Shown here one piece after another: positions 34,117 through 41,707 of a DNA stretch of 41,804 bases (its first letter is position 1; each line of letters starts with the position of its first letter). This DNA is from Clostridia bacterium (lineage in GTDB: Bacteria > Bacillota > Clostridia > Oscillospirales > CAG-272). The translations under genes and the position numbers were made by a program. The stretch spans positions 1-41,804 of the forward strand of contig JAKSPU010000010.1 in the NCBI GenBank assembly GCA_024404505.1, in the 5' to 3' direction. The notes below the pieces were generated by a model, which was not told the origin of the DNA, did not search any database, and saw only the letters and a list, made by a program, of their open reading frames with translations.

Positions 34117-34170
34117 CTTGGGCATACTTGTGCGGCAGCTGCCGCATGAGAGCCAAGTTGTTCGGAAAGT
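34117..34170 (+). promoter_or_regulatory. Structured rpsD-rpoA intercistronic region
   Basis: A perfect 16-bp palindrome TGCGGCAGCTGCCGCA (34131-34146) sits inside an outer CTTGG / CCAAG pairing. It lies in the 133-nt gap before rpoA. There is no T-run. It may be an S4-responsive or processing site, which is inference only. Confidence 0.45.
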
Positions 34171-34206
34171 TGTTTTCCCAAATAGCAGTAGGAGGTATTA
34201 TTTGGA

Positions 34207-35181
34207 ATGATTGAGATTGAAAAGCCCAATATTACGACTGTCAGCCTCAGTAACGACGGTACCCAGGGTACCTTCGTCGTAGAGCCTCTGGAACGGGGAT
34301 ACGGAATTACCCTCGGTAATTCCCTGCGCCGTGTTCTGCTCAGCTCGCTGCCCGGCTATGCCGTGACGAGCATCAAGATCGACGGCGTTCTGCATGAGTT
34401 CTCCACCGTGCCCGGTGTGGTCGAGGATGTGACCGAGATCGTTCTGAACATCAAGGGCATCGTTGCCGTGCTGCACGGCCAGGAGCCCAAGACCGTGGTG
34501 ATCGATATGACCGGTGATCACGACATCACCGCCGGCGACATCAAGCAGGACTCCGATATCGAGATTCTCAACCCCGAGCATCACATCTGCACGCTGTCCG
34601 GCAATGAGCGGTTCTATATGGAACTGACCTTCGACAGCGGCCGCGGTTACGTGTCTCAGGAGCGCAACAAGCAGATCCACAACGATCCGCTCGGTATGGC
34701 TGTGTCTGCCCCCATCGGCACCATCTACACCGACTCGATCTATACCCCTGTTTACAAGGTGAGCTACAACGTGGAAAACACGCGTGTAGGCAACATCACC
34801 GACTACGACAAGCTGACATTGGAAGTGGTGACCAACGGTACCATTTCCGCGAAGGATGCGATTTCTCTCGGAGCCAAGATTCTCAACGAACATCTCAACT
34901 TGTTCGTGGATCTTTCTGAGGAAGCCATGAAGGCCGAGATCATGAAGGAGCCCGAAGGAGCCAAGAAGGAAAAGGTCCTTGAGATGACCATTGAGGAGCT
35001 TGACATGTCTGTCCGCAGCTTCAACTGCTTGAAGCGCGCAGGCATTGACACAGTAGAGGACCTGACAAACCGGACCGAGGAGGACATGATCAAGGTCCGT
35101 AACCTCGGTAAGAAGTCGCTGGAAGAAGTGATCCAGAAGCTGCACTCTCTCGGCCTTGATCTGAAGAAGGAAGAGGAGTGA
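34207..35181 (+). CDS. rpoA: RNA polymerase subunit alpha
   Basis: 324 aa. The N-terminal dimerisation domain ([40 protein letters not shown]) and the C-terminal DNA-binding domain ([30 protein letters not shown]) are complete, joined by a charged linker ([10 protein letters not shown]). AGGAGG 9-10 nt before the ATG. Confidence 0.98.
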   Translation: MIEIEKPNITTVSLSNDGTQGTFVVEPLERGYGITLGNSLRRVLLSSLPGYAVTSIKIDGVLHEFSTVPGVVEDVTEIVLNIKGIVAVLHGQEPKTVVIDMTGDHDITAGDIKQDSDIEILNPEHHICTLSGNERFYMELTFDSGRGYVSQERNKQIHNDPLGMAVSAPIGTIYTDSIYTPVYKVSYNVENTRVGNITDYDKLTLEVVTNGTISAKDAISLGAKILNEHLNLFVDLSEEAMKAEIMKEPEGAKKEKVLEMTIEELDMSVRSFNCLKRAGIDTVEDLTNRTEEDMIKVRNLGKKSLEEVIQKLHSLGLDLKKEEE

Positions 35182-35251
35182 CACCCCCCTCTCCCGGCTC
35201 AAATCGGCTCGGGAGACGGCATCCGTAAATTTACAGAAGGAGGCAACGAAA

Positions 35252-35635
35252 ATGCCCGGAACCAGAAAACTCGGCAGAACGACCGACCAGAGAAAAGCTA
35301 TGCTTCGCGGTATGGTCACTCTGCTGCTTGAGAACGGTCAGGTCGTGACCACGGTCACGAGAGCCAAGGAGCTCCGTTCTATCGCAGATAAGATGATTAC
35401 GCTCGGTAAGGAGAACACGCTGGCAAGCCGCCGCGCCGCTCTCGCTTACATCACCAAGGAGTCCGTTGTGACCAAGGTCTTTACGGAGTATGCGTCCCTG
35501 TACGCTGACCGCAAGGGCGGTTACACCCAGATCTTCAAGCTCGGCGCCCGCAGAGGCGACGGTGCTGAGACCGCTGTCATCAAGATGGTTGACTACGTCA
35601 AGCCTGAGGATGACAAGAAGGACAAGAAGGATTGA
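35252..35635 (+). CDS. rplQ: 50S ribosomal protein L17
   Basis: 127 aa. PGTRKLGRTTDQRKAMLRGMVTLL and ARRGDGAETAVIKMVDY are typical, with a Lys/Asp-rich tail. Last gene of the cluster, closed by a strong terminator. Confidence 0.98.
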   Translation: MPGTRKLGRTTDQRKAMLRGMVTLLLENGQVVTTVTRAKELRSIADKMITLGKENTLASRRAALAYITKESVVTKVFTEYASLYADRKGGYTQIFKLGARRGDGAETAVIKMVDYVKPEDDKKDKKD

Positions 35636-35640
35636 TCCTG

Positions 35641-35675
35641 AAAAAGGCTGCTTCCAAACGGAAGCAGCCTTTTTC
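35641..35675. terminator. Intrinsic terminator of the S10-spc-alpha cluster
   Basis: AAAAA-GGCTGCTTCC-aaac-GGAAGCAGCC-TTTTT: a perfect 10-bp stem extended by the A/T tracts, so it can act in both directions. Confidence 0.96.
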
Positions 35676-35707
35676 ACGTAATTTGAACGTTAATTTCCGG
35701 ATACCTC

Positions 35708-35736
35708 TATACAAACGAGGAAAACTGTGTTATAAT
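35708..35736 (+). promoter_or_regulatory. Promoter of the PHP/MutS-like operon
   Basis: TATACA (35708-35713), 17 bp, TATAAT (35731-35736) with extended TGT; the -35 is weak but the -10 is consensus. It lies 58 nt before the PHP start. Confidence 0.65.
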
Positions 35737-35793
35737 ATACAATAGGAAAATGGGCGGACTGCACAGTCCGCGGGTGAAAGGATATATATCATC

Positions 35794-36630
35794 ATGATTC
35801 TCTGTGACTACCACTGCCATACTGCCTACTCGTTTGACGGCGCCGCCGATTCGTCGGCGGACTCCCTCTGCCGCCGGGCGCTGGAGATCGGACTTACCGA
35901 CCTCTGCATCACCGACCACTGCGACGTCAACGGCGAGGCGGAGGGCATCTATACGCACTACGAAGCCGACGCGGCGTGGAACGACATGACCGCCGCGAAG
36001 GAAAAATATAAGGGCCGCCTCAACCTGACCCGCGGCATCGAGCTGGGCAACGCGACACAGTACCCGGAGGTCGCGGACGCGGTGCTGAAGGCACATCCCT
36101 ATGAGTTCATCATCGGATCGCTGCACAACCTGAACGGCGTCCCGGATTTTTCCCTCCTTCGCATGGAATCCATGTCCGACCGGCACCTCAGTAACCTGTT
36201 TGACCGGGCAATGGACGAAACGGCTGAAATGCTGTCCTATCGGGTGCCCGATGGGTCGATCGGCATCACCACGCTGGGACACCTGACCTATATACACCGC
36301 TACGTCACACGGGCGGGCAAAAAATTCGACTTCAAGCCGCATTACGAGCGTATCGAACACGTTTACCGCCTGCTGATGGACAAGGGGATCGCCCTTGAAC
36401 TGAACGTGTCCACCCTGTGGCGCGGTATGGGCATCGGGATGCCGACGCTGGAGCTGTTGAAATTCTATCATGACGTCGGCGGCCGTCTTGTGACGGTCGG
36501 GTCCGACGCGCACGCGCCCGAAAACCTCGGCCGCTGCATCCGGCAGGGCTACGCGCTGCTGAACGCAGCCGGCCTGCACGAGGTCACCGTCGTCCGCGAC
36601 GGGCAGCCCGTACAGGTATCCATTGAGTAA
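35794..36630 (+). CDS. PHP-domain histidinol-phosphatase-like protein (HisJ type)
   Basis: 278 aa. Metal ligands are visible in DYHCHTAYSFDG, ITDHCD, RGIELGNA, IGSLHNL, GHLTYIHRY and VGSDAHAPENLG. The family includes monofunctional histidinol phosphatase of Firmicutes (last-but-one steps of histidine synthesis), but many PHP proteins are orphan phosphoesterases; no other his genes are here. Linked to a MutS-like gene 24 nt downstream. Confidence 0.85.
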   Translation: MILCDYHCHTAYSFDGAADSSADSLCRRALEIGLTDLCITDHCDVNGEAEGIYTHYEADAAWNDMTAAKEKYKGRLNLTRGIELGNATQYPEVADAVLKAHPYEFIIGSLHNLNGVPDFSLLRMESMSDRHLSNLFDRAMDETAEMLSYRVPDGSIGITTLGHLTYIHRYVTRAGKKFDFKPHYERIEHVYRLLMDKGIALELNVSTLWRGMGIGMPTLELLKFYHDVGGRLVTVGSDAHAPENLGRCIRQGYALLNAAGLHEVTVVRDGQPVQVSIE

Positions 36631-36654
36631 GCAAAGGACAAAGGAGGAACGCAC

Positions 36655-38280
36655 ATGAAACTTGAGAATTTCAGTCTGCTGTACCCCGACGGCAAGACCC
36701 AGCAGGAGCATCTCGCGGGCGTCAACGTGCCGGACATTGATATGTACACCCTGCAGGAGCTGGGGATGCTGGAGGTCTTCAATCCCAAATCCCGTGAGTT
36801 GTCGGAGTTCTTCACGACGGACCCGGCTGTCATACGGTATCGTAACGAGACCTTTACGGATATGCTGAACAACCCGACGCTGACCGACACCCTGCGGAAG
36901 CTGGTGCCCGTCCTGCAGGACATCACCGAGCTGCGCCGTCTGGAGAACGACAACGCGGGTGAGGATACCGCCTCGTATCTGTCCTCCATGACCGAGATCG
37001 AGCTGTATATCACCTGCGTGGATATCCTGCACAAGGGGATGTTGGAGGTCAAGGACAATCTGCGCGGCACCGCGTTCAAGCGGTTGTGCGACTGCGTGCT
37101 GGAGTTGGCGGAATCCGACTACTACGCCGAGTTGAACAAGAAGCTGGCCGAGCTGACCCAGCGCGTGCGCGAGATCAAGTCGGTGACGATCGGCGTGAAT
37201 CTGGACGCCCAGCTGCGCCCGGCGCAGGCCGGCGTGCTGTCGATCAACGCGCAGCCCTTCAAGTCCGGCGAGGTGCTGGATAAGATCCTGCGGCTGTCGT
37301 TCAAGGACGACGAGTATACCTGCATCGCCAACCTCGTGCCGTTCGGAAAGAAGCAGTCCGAGAATCAGAAGACCGCGCTGTCGCTGGCCTTCAACGCGGC
37401 GATCAACGACGTTTACCGCTCGTCCCTGCGCTCGTGGAAGAAGATCGTGCAGTCCTACGTGCTGGAAAACACGGATTTCCTGCTGGGGCTGATGCCCGAG
37501 ATCGAGTACATCGTCAAGGGGACGCAGCTGCAGGAAACGCTGAAGGCGCGCGGATGCGAGCTTTGTGAGCCGGACCTGCGTCCGATGTCGGAGCGTGTAT
37601 TCGTGGCCGAGGAATTGTACAACCCGGCTGTCGCACTCAAGCTGCCGGCCGGTGAGGTCATCGTGCCGAACGACGTGGCGTTCGATCCGACGCCGGAAAA
37701 CGCGATGATATACGTGCTGACCGGCCCCAACCGCGGCGGTAAGTCCGTCATCACCTGCGCGATCGGTCTGTGTCAGGTCATGCTGCAGCTGGGTATGTTC
37801 CTGCCGGCCAAATCCTGCACGATCAGCCCTGCGGACGGCATCTACACGCACTTCCCGACCGGCGCCGATGACACAATCGACAAGGGCCGTCTCGGCGAGG
37901 AATGTGCCCGTCTCGGCGAGATATTTGACGTGGTGACGGCGGACAGTCTGGTGCTGCTGGACGAGTCCCTGTCCTCGACGGGCTCCTACGAGGCGTCGTA
38001 TATAGCCGCCGAAGTGCTGGCAGGTCTCGCACAGGTCGGCTGCCGTTGCCTGTTCTCGACGCACCTGCATGAGCTGGCTGCCGAGATCGACCGGATCAAC
38101 GAGCAGTCCGCGGCCGCAGGCGGCGTGCATATCGACACGCTGGTGGCAGGCATTGAGGGCGAAGGCCGCCGCTCGTTCCTGATCACCCGCGCGAAACCAG
38201 ACGGCAAGTCCTACGCGCGTGATATCGCGCGCCGGTACGGGCTGACGTACGACAGTATTCTGGAGAAGATCAAGAGGTAA
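36655..38280 (+). CDS. Stand-alone MutS-family ATPase (no mismatch-recognition domain)
   Basis: 541 aa. A helical lever/core-like N-terminal half (1-340) lacks the MutS mismatch-binding domain I and its Phe-x-Glu motif. The C-terminal ATPase has Walker A GPNRGGKS (357-364), a signature region near GADDTIDKGRLGEE, Walker B LVLLDES (432-438) and FSTHLHEL. Neither the Smr nuclease nor the MutS2 layout is seen. Such short MutS homologues are common in Clostridia and poorly characterised; mismatch repair is not implied. AAAGGAGG precedes the ATG; followed by repeat copy E. Confidence 0.88.
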   Translation: MKLENFSLLYPDGKTQQEHLAGVNVPDIDMYTLQELGMLEVFNPKSRELSEFFTTDPAVIRYRNETFTDMLNNPTLTDTLRKLVPVLQDITELRRLENDNAGEDTASYLSSMTEIELYITCVDILHKGMLEVKDNLRGTAFKRLCDCVLELAESDYYAELNKKLAELTQRVREIKSVTIGVNLDAQLRPAQAGVLSINAQPFKSGEVLDKILRLSFKDDEYTCIANLVPFGKKQSENQKTALSLAFNAAINDVYRSSLRSWKKIVQSYVLENTDFLLGLMPEIEYIVKGTQLQETLKARGCELCEPDLRPMSERVFVAEELYNPAVALKLPAGEVIVPNDVAFDPTPENAMIYVLTGPNRGGKSVITCAIGLCQVMLQLGMFLPAKSCTISPADGIYTHFPTGADDTIDKGRLGEECARLGEIFDVVTADSLVLLDESLSSTGSYEASYIAAEVLAGLAQVGCRCLFSTHLHELAAEIDRINEQSAAAGGVHIDTLVAGIEGEGRRSFLITRAKPDGKSYARDIARRYGLTYDSILEKIKR

Positions 38281-38288
38281 AGAGAACG

Positions 38289-38357
38289 CCGGGGCTCTGC
38301 CCCGGACCCTGCCAAAGGACTTCTTGAAAGAAGTCCTTTGGAATCCCAAGAACGTTT
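38289..38357 (+). repeat. Intergenic dual-hairpin element, copy E
   Basis: Starts 8 nt after the MutS-like stop: CCGGGGCTCTGCCCCGG (38289-38305), CCAAAGGACTTCTT / AAGAAGTCCTTTGG (38312-38341), then AATCCCAAGAACGTTT. It fills the 98-nt gap to the GH92 gene, so here the element lies between co-directional genes and no separate terminator is seen. The closing base pairs (CC/GG) differ from copies A (CT/AG) and F (CT/AG). Confidence 0.92.
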
Positions 38358-38378
38358 ACAGAAGGGAAAGGGAATGGT

Positions 38379-40358
38379 ATGAGTTATCTTGATTACGTTA
38401 ATATAAAAATGGGCACGCGGAGCGATCCGCGGTTTTCCCACGGCAACGCGCTGCCGCTGACGTCCCGCCCGTTCGGTATGGCGCCGTTCTGTCTCCAGAC
38501 AGACGCCTCGCGCGGGAATTGGTTCTTTGAGCCGGACAAGCCCTATACGGAGGGTGTGCGCCTCTCGCACCAGCCGTCCCCGTGGCTGGGGGATTACGGG
38601 TCGTTCCTGATGACCCCGCAGAACGATTGCATCCACGATCACGTCGGCGGGGCGTGGTCGTCCTACCGCATACAGGACGCCGTCATGCAGCCGGACTATC
38701 TGAAGGTCAAGCTGCTGCGTCCGGGCTGCACGTTTGAGGTGACGCCGACCGAGCGGTGCGGGTACATCCGCCTGACCTTCGACAACGACCGCCCGAGCGT
38801 GCTGACGATCTTCCCCACACGCGGAAATTACGCGTACCGCTTTGACGCGGAAAAGAATACGCTGTACGGCCTGACCGACGGTCACGCGGGGGATGCCTGC
38901 GCGGACTTCCGGATGTACTTTGCGCTGCGCTTCGGCGAAGGTCAGGTGGATTGGGACAAGTTCGTGACGCGCGGGGAAGGCGTGACTGCCTGCGCTCATA
39001 TCGCGCTGACCGGGCGTCATATCGAGGCGAAGCTGGGACTTTCCTACATCAGCTATGACATGGCGGACGCGGCCATTGACCGCGAGATCGGGGCATGGTC
39101 GTTCGATGAGATACGTGAGGAAGCCGCCGCCGAATGGGAGGAGAAGCTGGGCCGCCTGATCTTCGAGACGGACAACGAGCGGCAGAAGCGGACGTTTTAC
39201 TCCTGCCTCTGGCGGGTGTTCCTGTTCCCGCGCATTGCGTGGGAGGTGGACGAAAACGGTCAGCCGGTGCATCACGCACCCGTTGACGGCAAGCCGCGTC
39301 ACGGCGTCCGTTACACGGACAACGGCTTCTGGGACACCTCACGCACGGTCTATCCGCTGTTCTCCCTGATCGCCCGCCGTGAGTTTTCCCTGATGCTGGA
39401 GGGCTTTGTCAACGAGTACAAGGAGAGCGGCTGGCTGCCGCGCTGGCTGTCGTTCGGCGAGCTCGGCTGTATGCCGTCCACGCTGATCGACTCCGTGATC
39501 GCGCAGGCGGCAGTCTCGGGCATCGGCACGAGAGAGGTGCTGTCCGACGCGCTTGACGGTATGCTGCACCATGCGAACAATGAGTGCGCCGACCGTCGCT
39601 TCGGGCGCAACGGGGCGCTGTCGTACATCAAATACGGGTACGTCCCGCGCAACGAGCAGCACGAGTCGGTCAACCTGACGCTGGACGCCGCCTACGGGGA
39701 TTGGTGTATTGCCGAAGTGGCGAAGAAACTGGGCTGCGACGATCTGGTGGGACCGTACACGGCGCGTTCCAAGAATTACAAGAACATTTTCGATCCCGCG
39801 ACCGGATTTATGCGCGGACGCGATACTGACGGCAAAATGGCGGATAACTTCGATCCGTTCGTCTGGGGCGGGGAGTACACCGAGGGCAGCGCATGGCAGT
39901 CGACGTTCTTCGTGCCGCACGACGTGGAGGGCCTCTGCGAGCTGTACGGCGGGAAGGACGCGTTCCTTCGCAAGCTGGACGAGCTGTTCGCCGCGCCGCC
40001 CGCGTACCGTGTGTTGGGCTACGGCGAAGAGATTCACGAGATGAGCGAGATGGCAGCGGCTGATTTCGGTCAGTGCGCGATCTCCAACCAGCCTTCGTTC
40101 CATTTCCCGTTCTTCTACGCGTATCTCGGGCAGCCCGAAAAGACCGCGTATTGGGTCAGGCGGCTGTGTGACGAGGCGTTCTCTCCGGAGGACGACGGCT
40201 TCCCCGGCGACGAGGACAACGGCACGATGGCAGCGTGGTACGTCTTCGCGATGATGGGACGGTACCCGCTGTGTCCCGGCAAGCCGTTCGTCTCCTTCCC
40301 CGGCGCCGCCGACGGGACGATAACGCGCCCGGGCGGGTCGCCGCTGGACGTAAAGTGA
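38379..40358 (+). CDS. GH92-family alpha-mannosidase-like glycoside hydrolase
   Basis: 659 aa, no signal peptide. Family motifs: YVNIKMGTRSDPRFSHGNALP, SRPFGMAPF, GVRLSHQPSPWLGDYG, DNGFWDTSRTVYPLF, EGSAWQSTFFVPHDVEGL and FPGDEDNGTMAAWYVFAMMG (611-613 carry the Asp-Glu-Asp of the catalytic loop). GH92 enzymes are calcium-dependent exo-alpha-mannosidases. The protein ends about 30 residues after the GDEDNG motif, so the C-terminal sandwich of secreted Bacteroides enzymes is missing; short cytosolic Firmicutes forms look like this. Repeat elements flank it on both sides (98-nt gaps). Confidence 0.93.
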   Translation: MSYLDYVNIKMGTRSDPRFSHGNALPLTSRPFGMAPFCLQTDASRGNWFFEPDKPYTEGVRLSHQPSPWLGDYGSFLMTPQNDCIHDHVGGAWSSYRIQDAVMQPDYLKVKLLRPGCTFEVTPTERCGYIRLTFDNDRPSVLTIFPTRGNYAYRFDAEKNTLYGLTDGHAGDACADFRMYFALRFGEGQVDWDKFVTRGEGVTACAHIALTGRHIEAKLGLSYISYDMADAAIDREIGAWSFDEIREEAAAEWEEKLGRLIFETDNERQKRTFYSCLWRVFLFPRIAWEVDENGQPVHHAPVDGKPRHGVRYTDNGFWDTSRTVYPLFSLIARREFSLMLEGFVNEYKESGWLPRWLSFGELGCMPSTLIDSVIAQAAVSGIGTREVLSDALDGMLHHANNECADRRFGRNGALSYIKYGYVPRNEQHESVNLTLDAAYGDWCIAEVAKKLGCDDLVGPYTARSKNYKNIFDPATGFMRGRDTDGKMADNFDPFVWGGEYTEGSAWQSTFFVPHDVEGLCELYGGKDAFLRKLDELFAAPPAYRVLGYGEEIHEMSEMAAADFGQCAISNQPSFHFPFFYAYLGQPEKTAYWVRRLCDEAFSPEDDGFPGDEDNGTMAAWYVFAMMGRYPLCPGKPFVSFPGAADGTITRPGGSPLDVK

Positions 40359-40360
40359 GT

Positions 40361-40429
40361 GCGGGGCGCTGCCCCGCACCCCGCTCAAGGACTTCTTGAA
40401 AGAAGTCCTTGAGAATCTCAAGAACTTTC
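40361..40429 (+). repeat. Intergenic dual-hairpin element, copy F
   Basis: Two nt after the GH92 stop: GCGGGGCGCTGCCCCGC (40361-40377), CTCAAGGACTTCTT / AAGAAGTCCTTGAG (40384-40413), then AATCTCAAGAACTTTC. The gap to the next gene is again 98 nt. Confidence 0.92.
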
Positions 40430-40456
40430 AATCGTACATAGAAAAGGAGGCAGGAT

Positions 40457-40858
40457 ATGACGGTAAAGCCGATCGACAGCGATCTTCTCATGCACGAGAC
40501 GCCGCTGGAGGAGATAAAGCTCGACGGGACCTCGGTCACGATATGGTTGGACGACGTGAACGGTAAAAGAAAAAGGCTGCTCTTTCGCCCGTATCAGGCG
40601 TTCCGCAGCACCTCGGAGGATTGCGCCGATTTCTCCTTTCTCGACGGACTTCACAACGGATTCCCGTGGAAGCGCTACGAGCGCCCCGTCTATGAGGTCA
40701 TCGACTCGCCGTGGATCCGGGAATTGAGGCAGTCCCTTGCCGTTCCCGACGATGATTTCCTCGAAAAATCGCACCATTATGTGATCCATCTCGGCAAAAG
40801 CGTAGTCGAAATCGTTTCGTGGAACGTCGAAATCACCGACGCAAACGAAATCCATTGA
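40457..40858 (+). CDS. Hypothetical protein (133 aa)
   Basis: I do not recognise this protein. It is soluble, acidic overall, without signal peptide or membrane segment; it has a KRKRLLFRPYQAFRS stretch, aromatic residues (WKRYERPVYEVIDSPWIREL) and a beta-rich C-terminus. AAAGGAGG lies 6-7 nt before the ATG, so it is very probably translated. It follows GH92 in the same direction, separated by repeat copy F, and is convergent with the SDR gene. Confidence 0.75.
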   Translation: MTVKPIDSDLLMHETPLEEIKLDGTSVTIWLDDVNGKRKRLLFRPYQAFRSTSEDCADFSFLDGLHNGFPWKRYERPVYEVIDSPWIRELRQSLAVPDDDFLEKSHHYVIHLGKSVVEIVSWNVEITDANEIH

Positions 40859-40882
40859 AAAATCTCTTCATATTTCCCGGAT

Positions 40883-40977
40883 AAAGTTCTTGGGCAAGAA
40901 GGAGTGAAGTTTGCCCGTGCAAGGCACGGGCAAACGAGGGGAGGACGCCCTTCTTTCAAGAAGGGCGTCCTCCCCTC
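40883..40977 (-). repeat. Variant hairpin element, copy G (20-bp stem plus extra hairpin)
   Basis: Lies 16 nt past the SDR stop. In gene sense: a 42-nt perfect inverted repeat with 20-bp arms (40936-40977) and the same TTCTT-GA-AAGAA apex as other copies, then a second hairpin GTTTGCCCGTGC-ctt-GCACGGGCAAAC (40909-40935), then CCCAAGAACTTTAT. The GGGGCnnnGCCCC hairpin is absent. Confidence 0.85.
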
Positions 40978-40993
40978 CGTTCCCCCGTATCTC

Positions 40994-41707
40994 TTATACG
41001 GCAAATCCCCCGTCTACCCCGAGAATTTGTCCCGTGATGAAGGACGCGGCGGGGGAGGCGAAGAACAGCACCGCGTTCGCGACGTCGCGCGGGGTGCCGA
41101 TGCGCCCGAGCGGCGTTTCGTCGCAGAGGGCACGCTTGGTGTCGTCGTCAAGAGCGGCGTTCATTTCGGTGTCGATAAGCCCCGGCTCCACGCAGTTGAC
41201 CGTGATGCCGGAGGGACCCAGCTCCTTCGCCAGCGCCATCGTCAGGCCCCGGATGCCTGCTTTCGCGGCGGAATAGGCCGCCTCGCAGGACGCCCCGGTC
41301 TTGCCCCACATCGACCCGACGTTGACGATTCGTCCCGTCTGCTGACGTACCATATACGGGATGACCGCCCGAGAGAGGTAAAACGCGCCGGACAGGTCGG
41401 TGTCGATCACACGACGCCAATCCGCGTCCGTCATATCCTGCAAAAGGCCGATGTGCGACACGCCCGCGTTGTTGACCAGCACGTCGATGCCGCCCATGTA
41501 CTCCGCGGCTTCCGCCACGGCCTTGTCGACCGCCGCGGACTTGGCTATATCAGCCTTGACGGCGTGTGTGCCCGTCAGGCGGCAGACCTTCTGTGCCTCT
41601 GCCGTGCGTGACCGGTACAGGAATACGACCTTGTGTCCTTCAGCCACGAATGCTTCCACACACGCCCGCCCGATGCCGCGCGAGCCGCCCGTGATCAGTA
41701 CGTTCAT
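40994..41707 (-). CDS. Short-chain dehydrogenase/reductase (FabG-like SDR)
   Basis: 237 aa. Classical SDR: cofactor loop TGGSRGIGR, NNAG, catalytic Ser in VGSMWG, YSAAK, and the LGVDGG C-terminus. YRSRT after the second strand suggests NADPH. Close to FabG (3-oxoacyl-ACP reductase) in form, but no other fab genes are here, so the substrate is open. ATG 41707 follows GAGGAG by about 7 nt. The frame stays open upstream to the window edge. Confidence 0.9.
   Translation of the reverse strand: MNVLITGGSRGIGRACVEAFVAEGHKVVFLYRSRTAEAQKVCRLTGTHAVKADIAKSAAVDKAVAEAAEYMGGIDVLVNNAGVSHIGLLQDMTDADWRRVIDTDLSGAFYLSRAVIPYMVRQQTGRIVNVGSMWGKTGASCEAAYSAAKAGIRGLTMALAKELGPSGITVNCVEPGLIDTEMNAALDDDTKRALCDETPLGRIGTPRDVANAVLFFASPAASFITGQILGVDGGFAV

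Noticed and set aside
38379..40358. The GH92 gene as truncated by the adjacent element
   Set aside because: The catalytic motifs are complete and the frame ends cleanly. Short cytosolic GH92 proteins are known in Firmicutes, so loss by insertion is not needed.
134..40977. The hairpin elements as insertion sequences or attachment sites
   Set aside because: There is no transposase, no target-site duplication that I can see, and the arms differ between copies. A non-autonomous mobile origin is not excluded but cannot be shown here.
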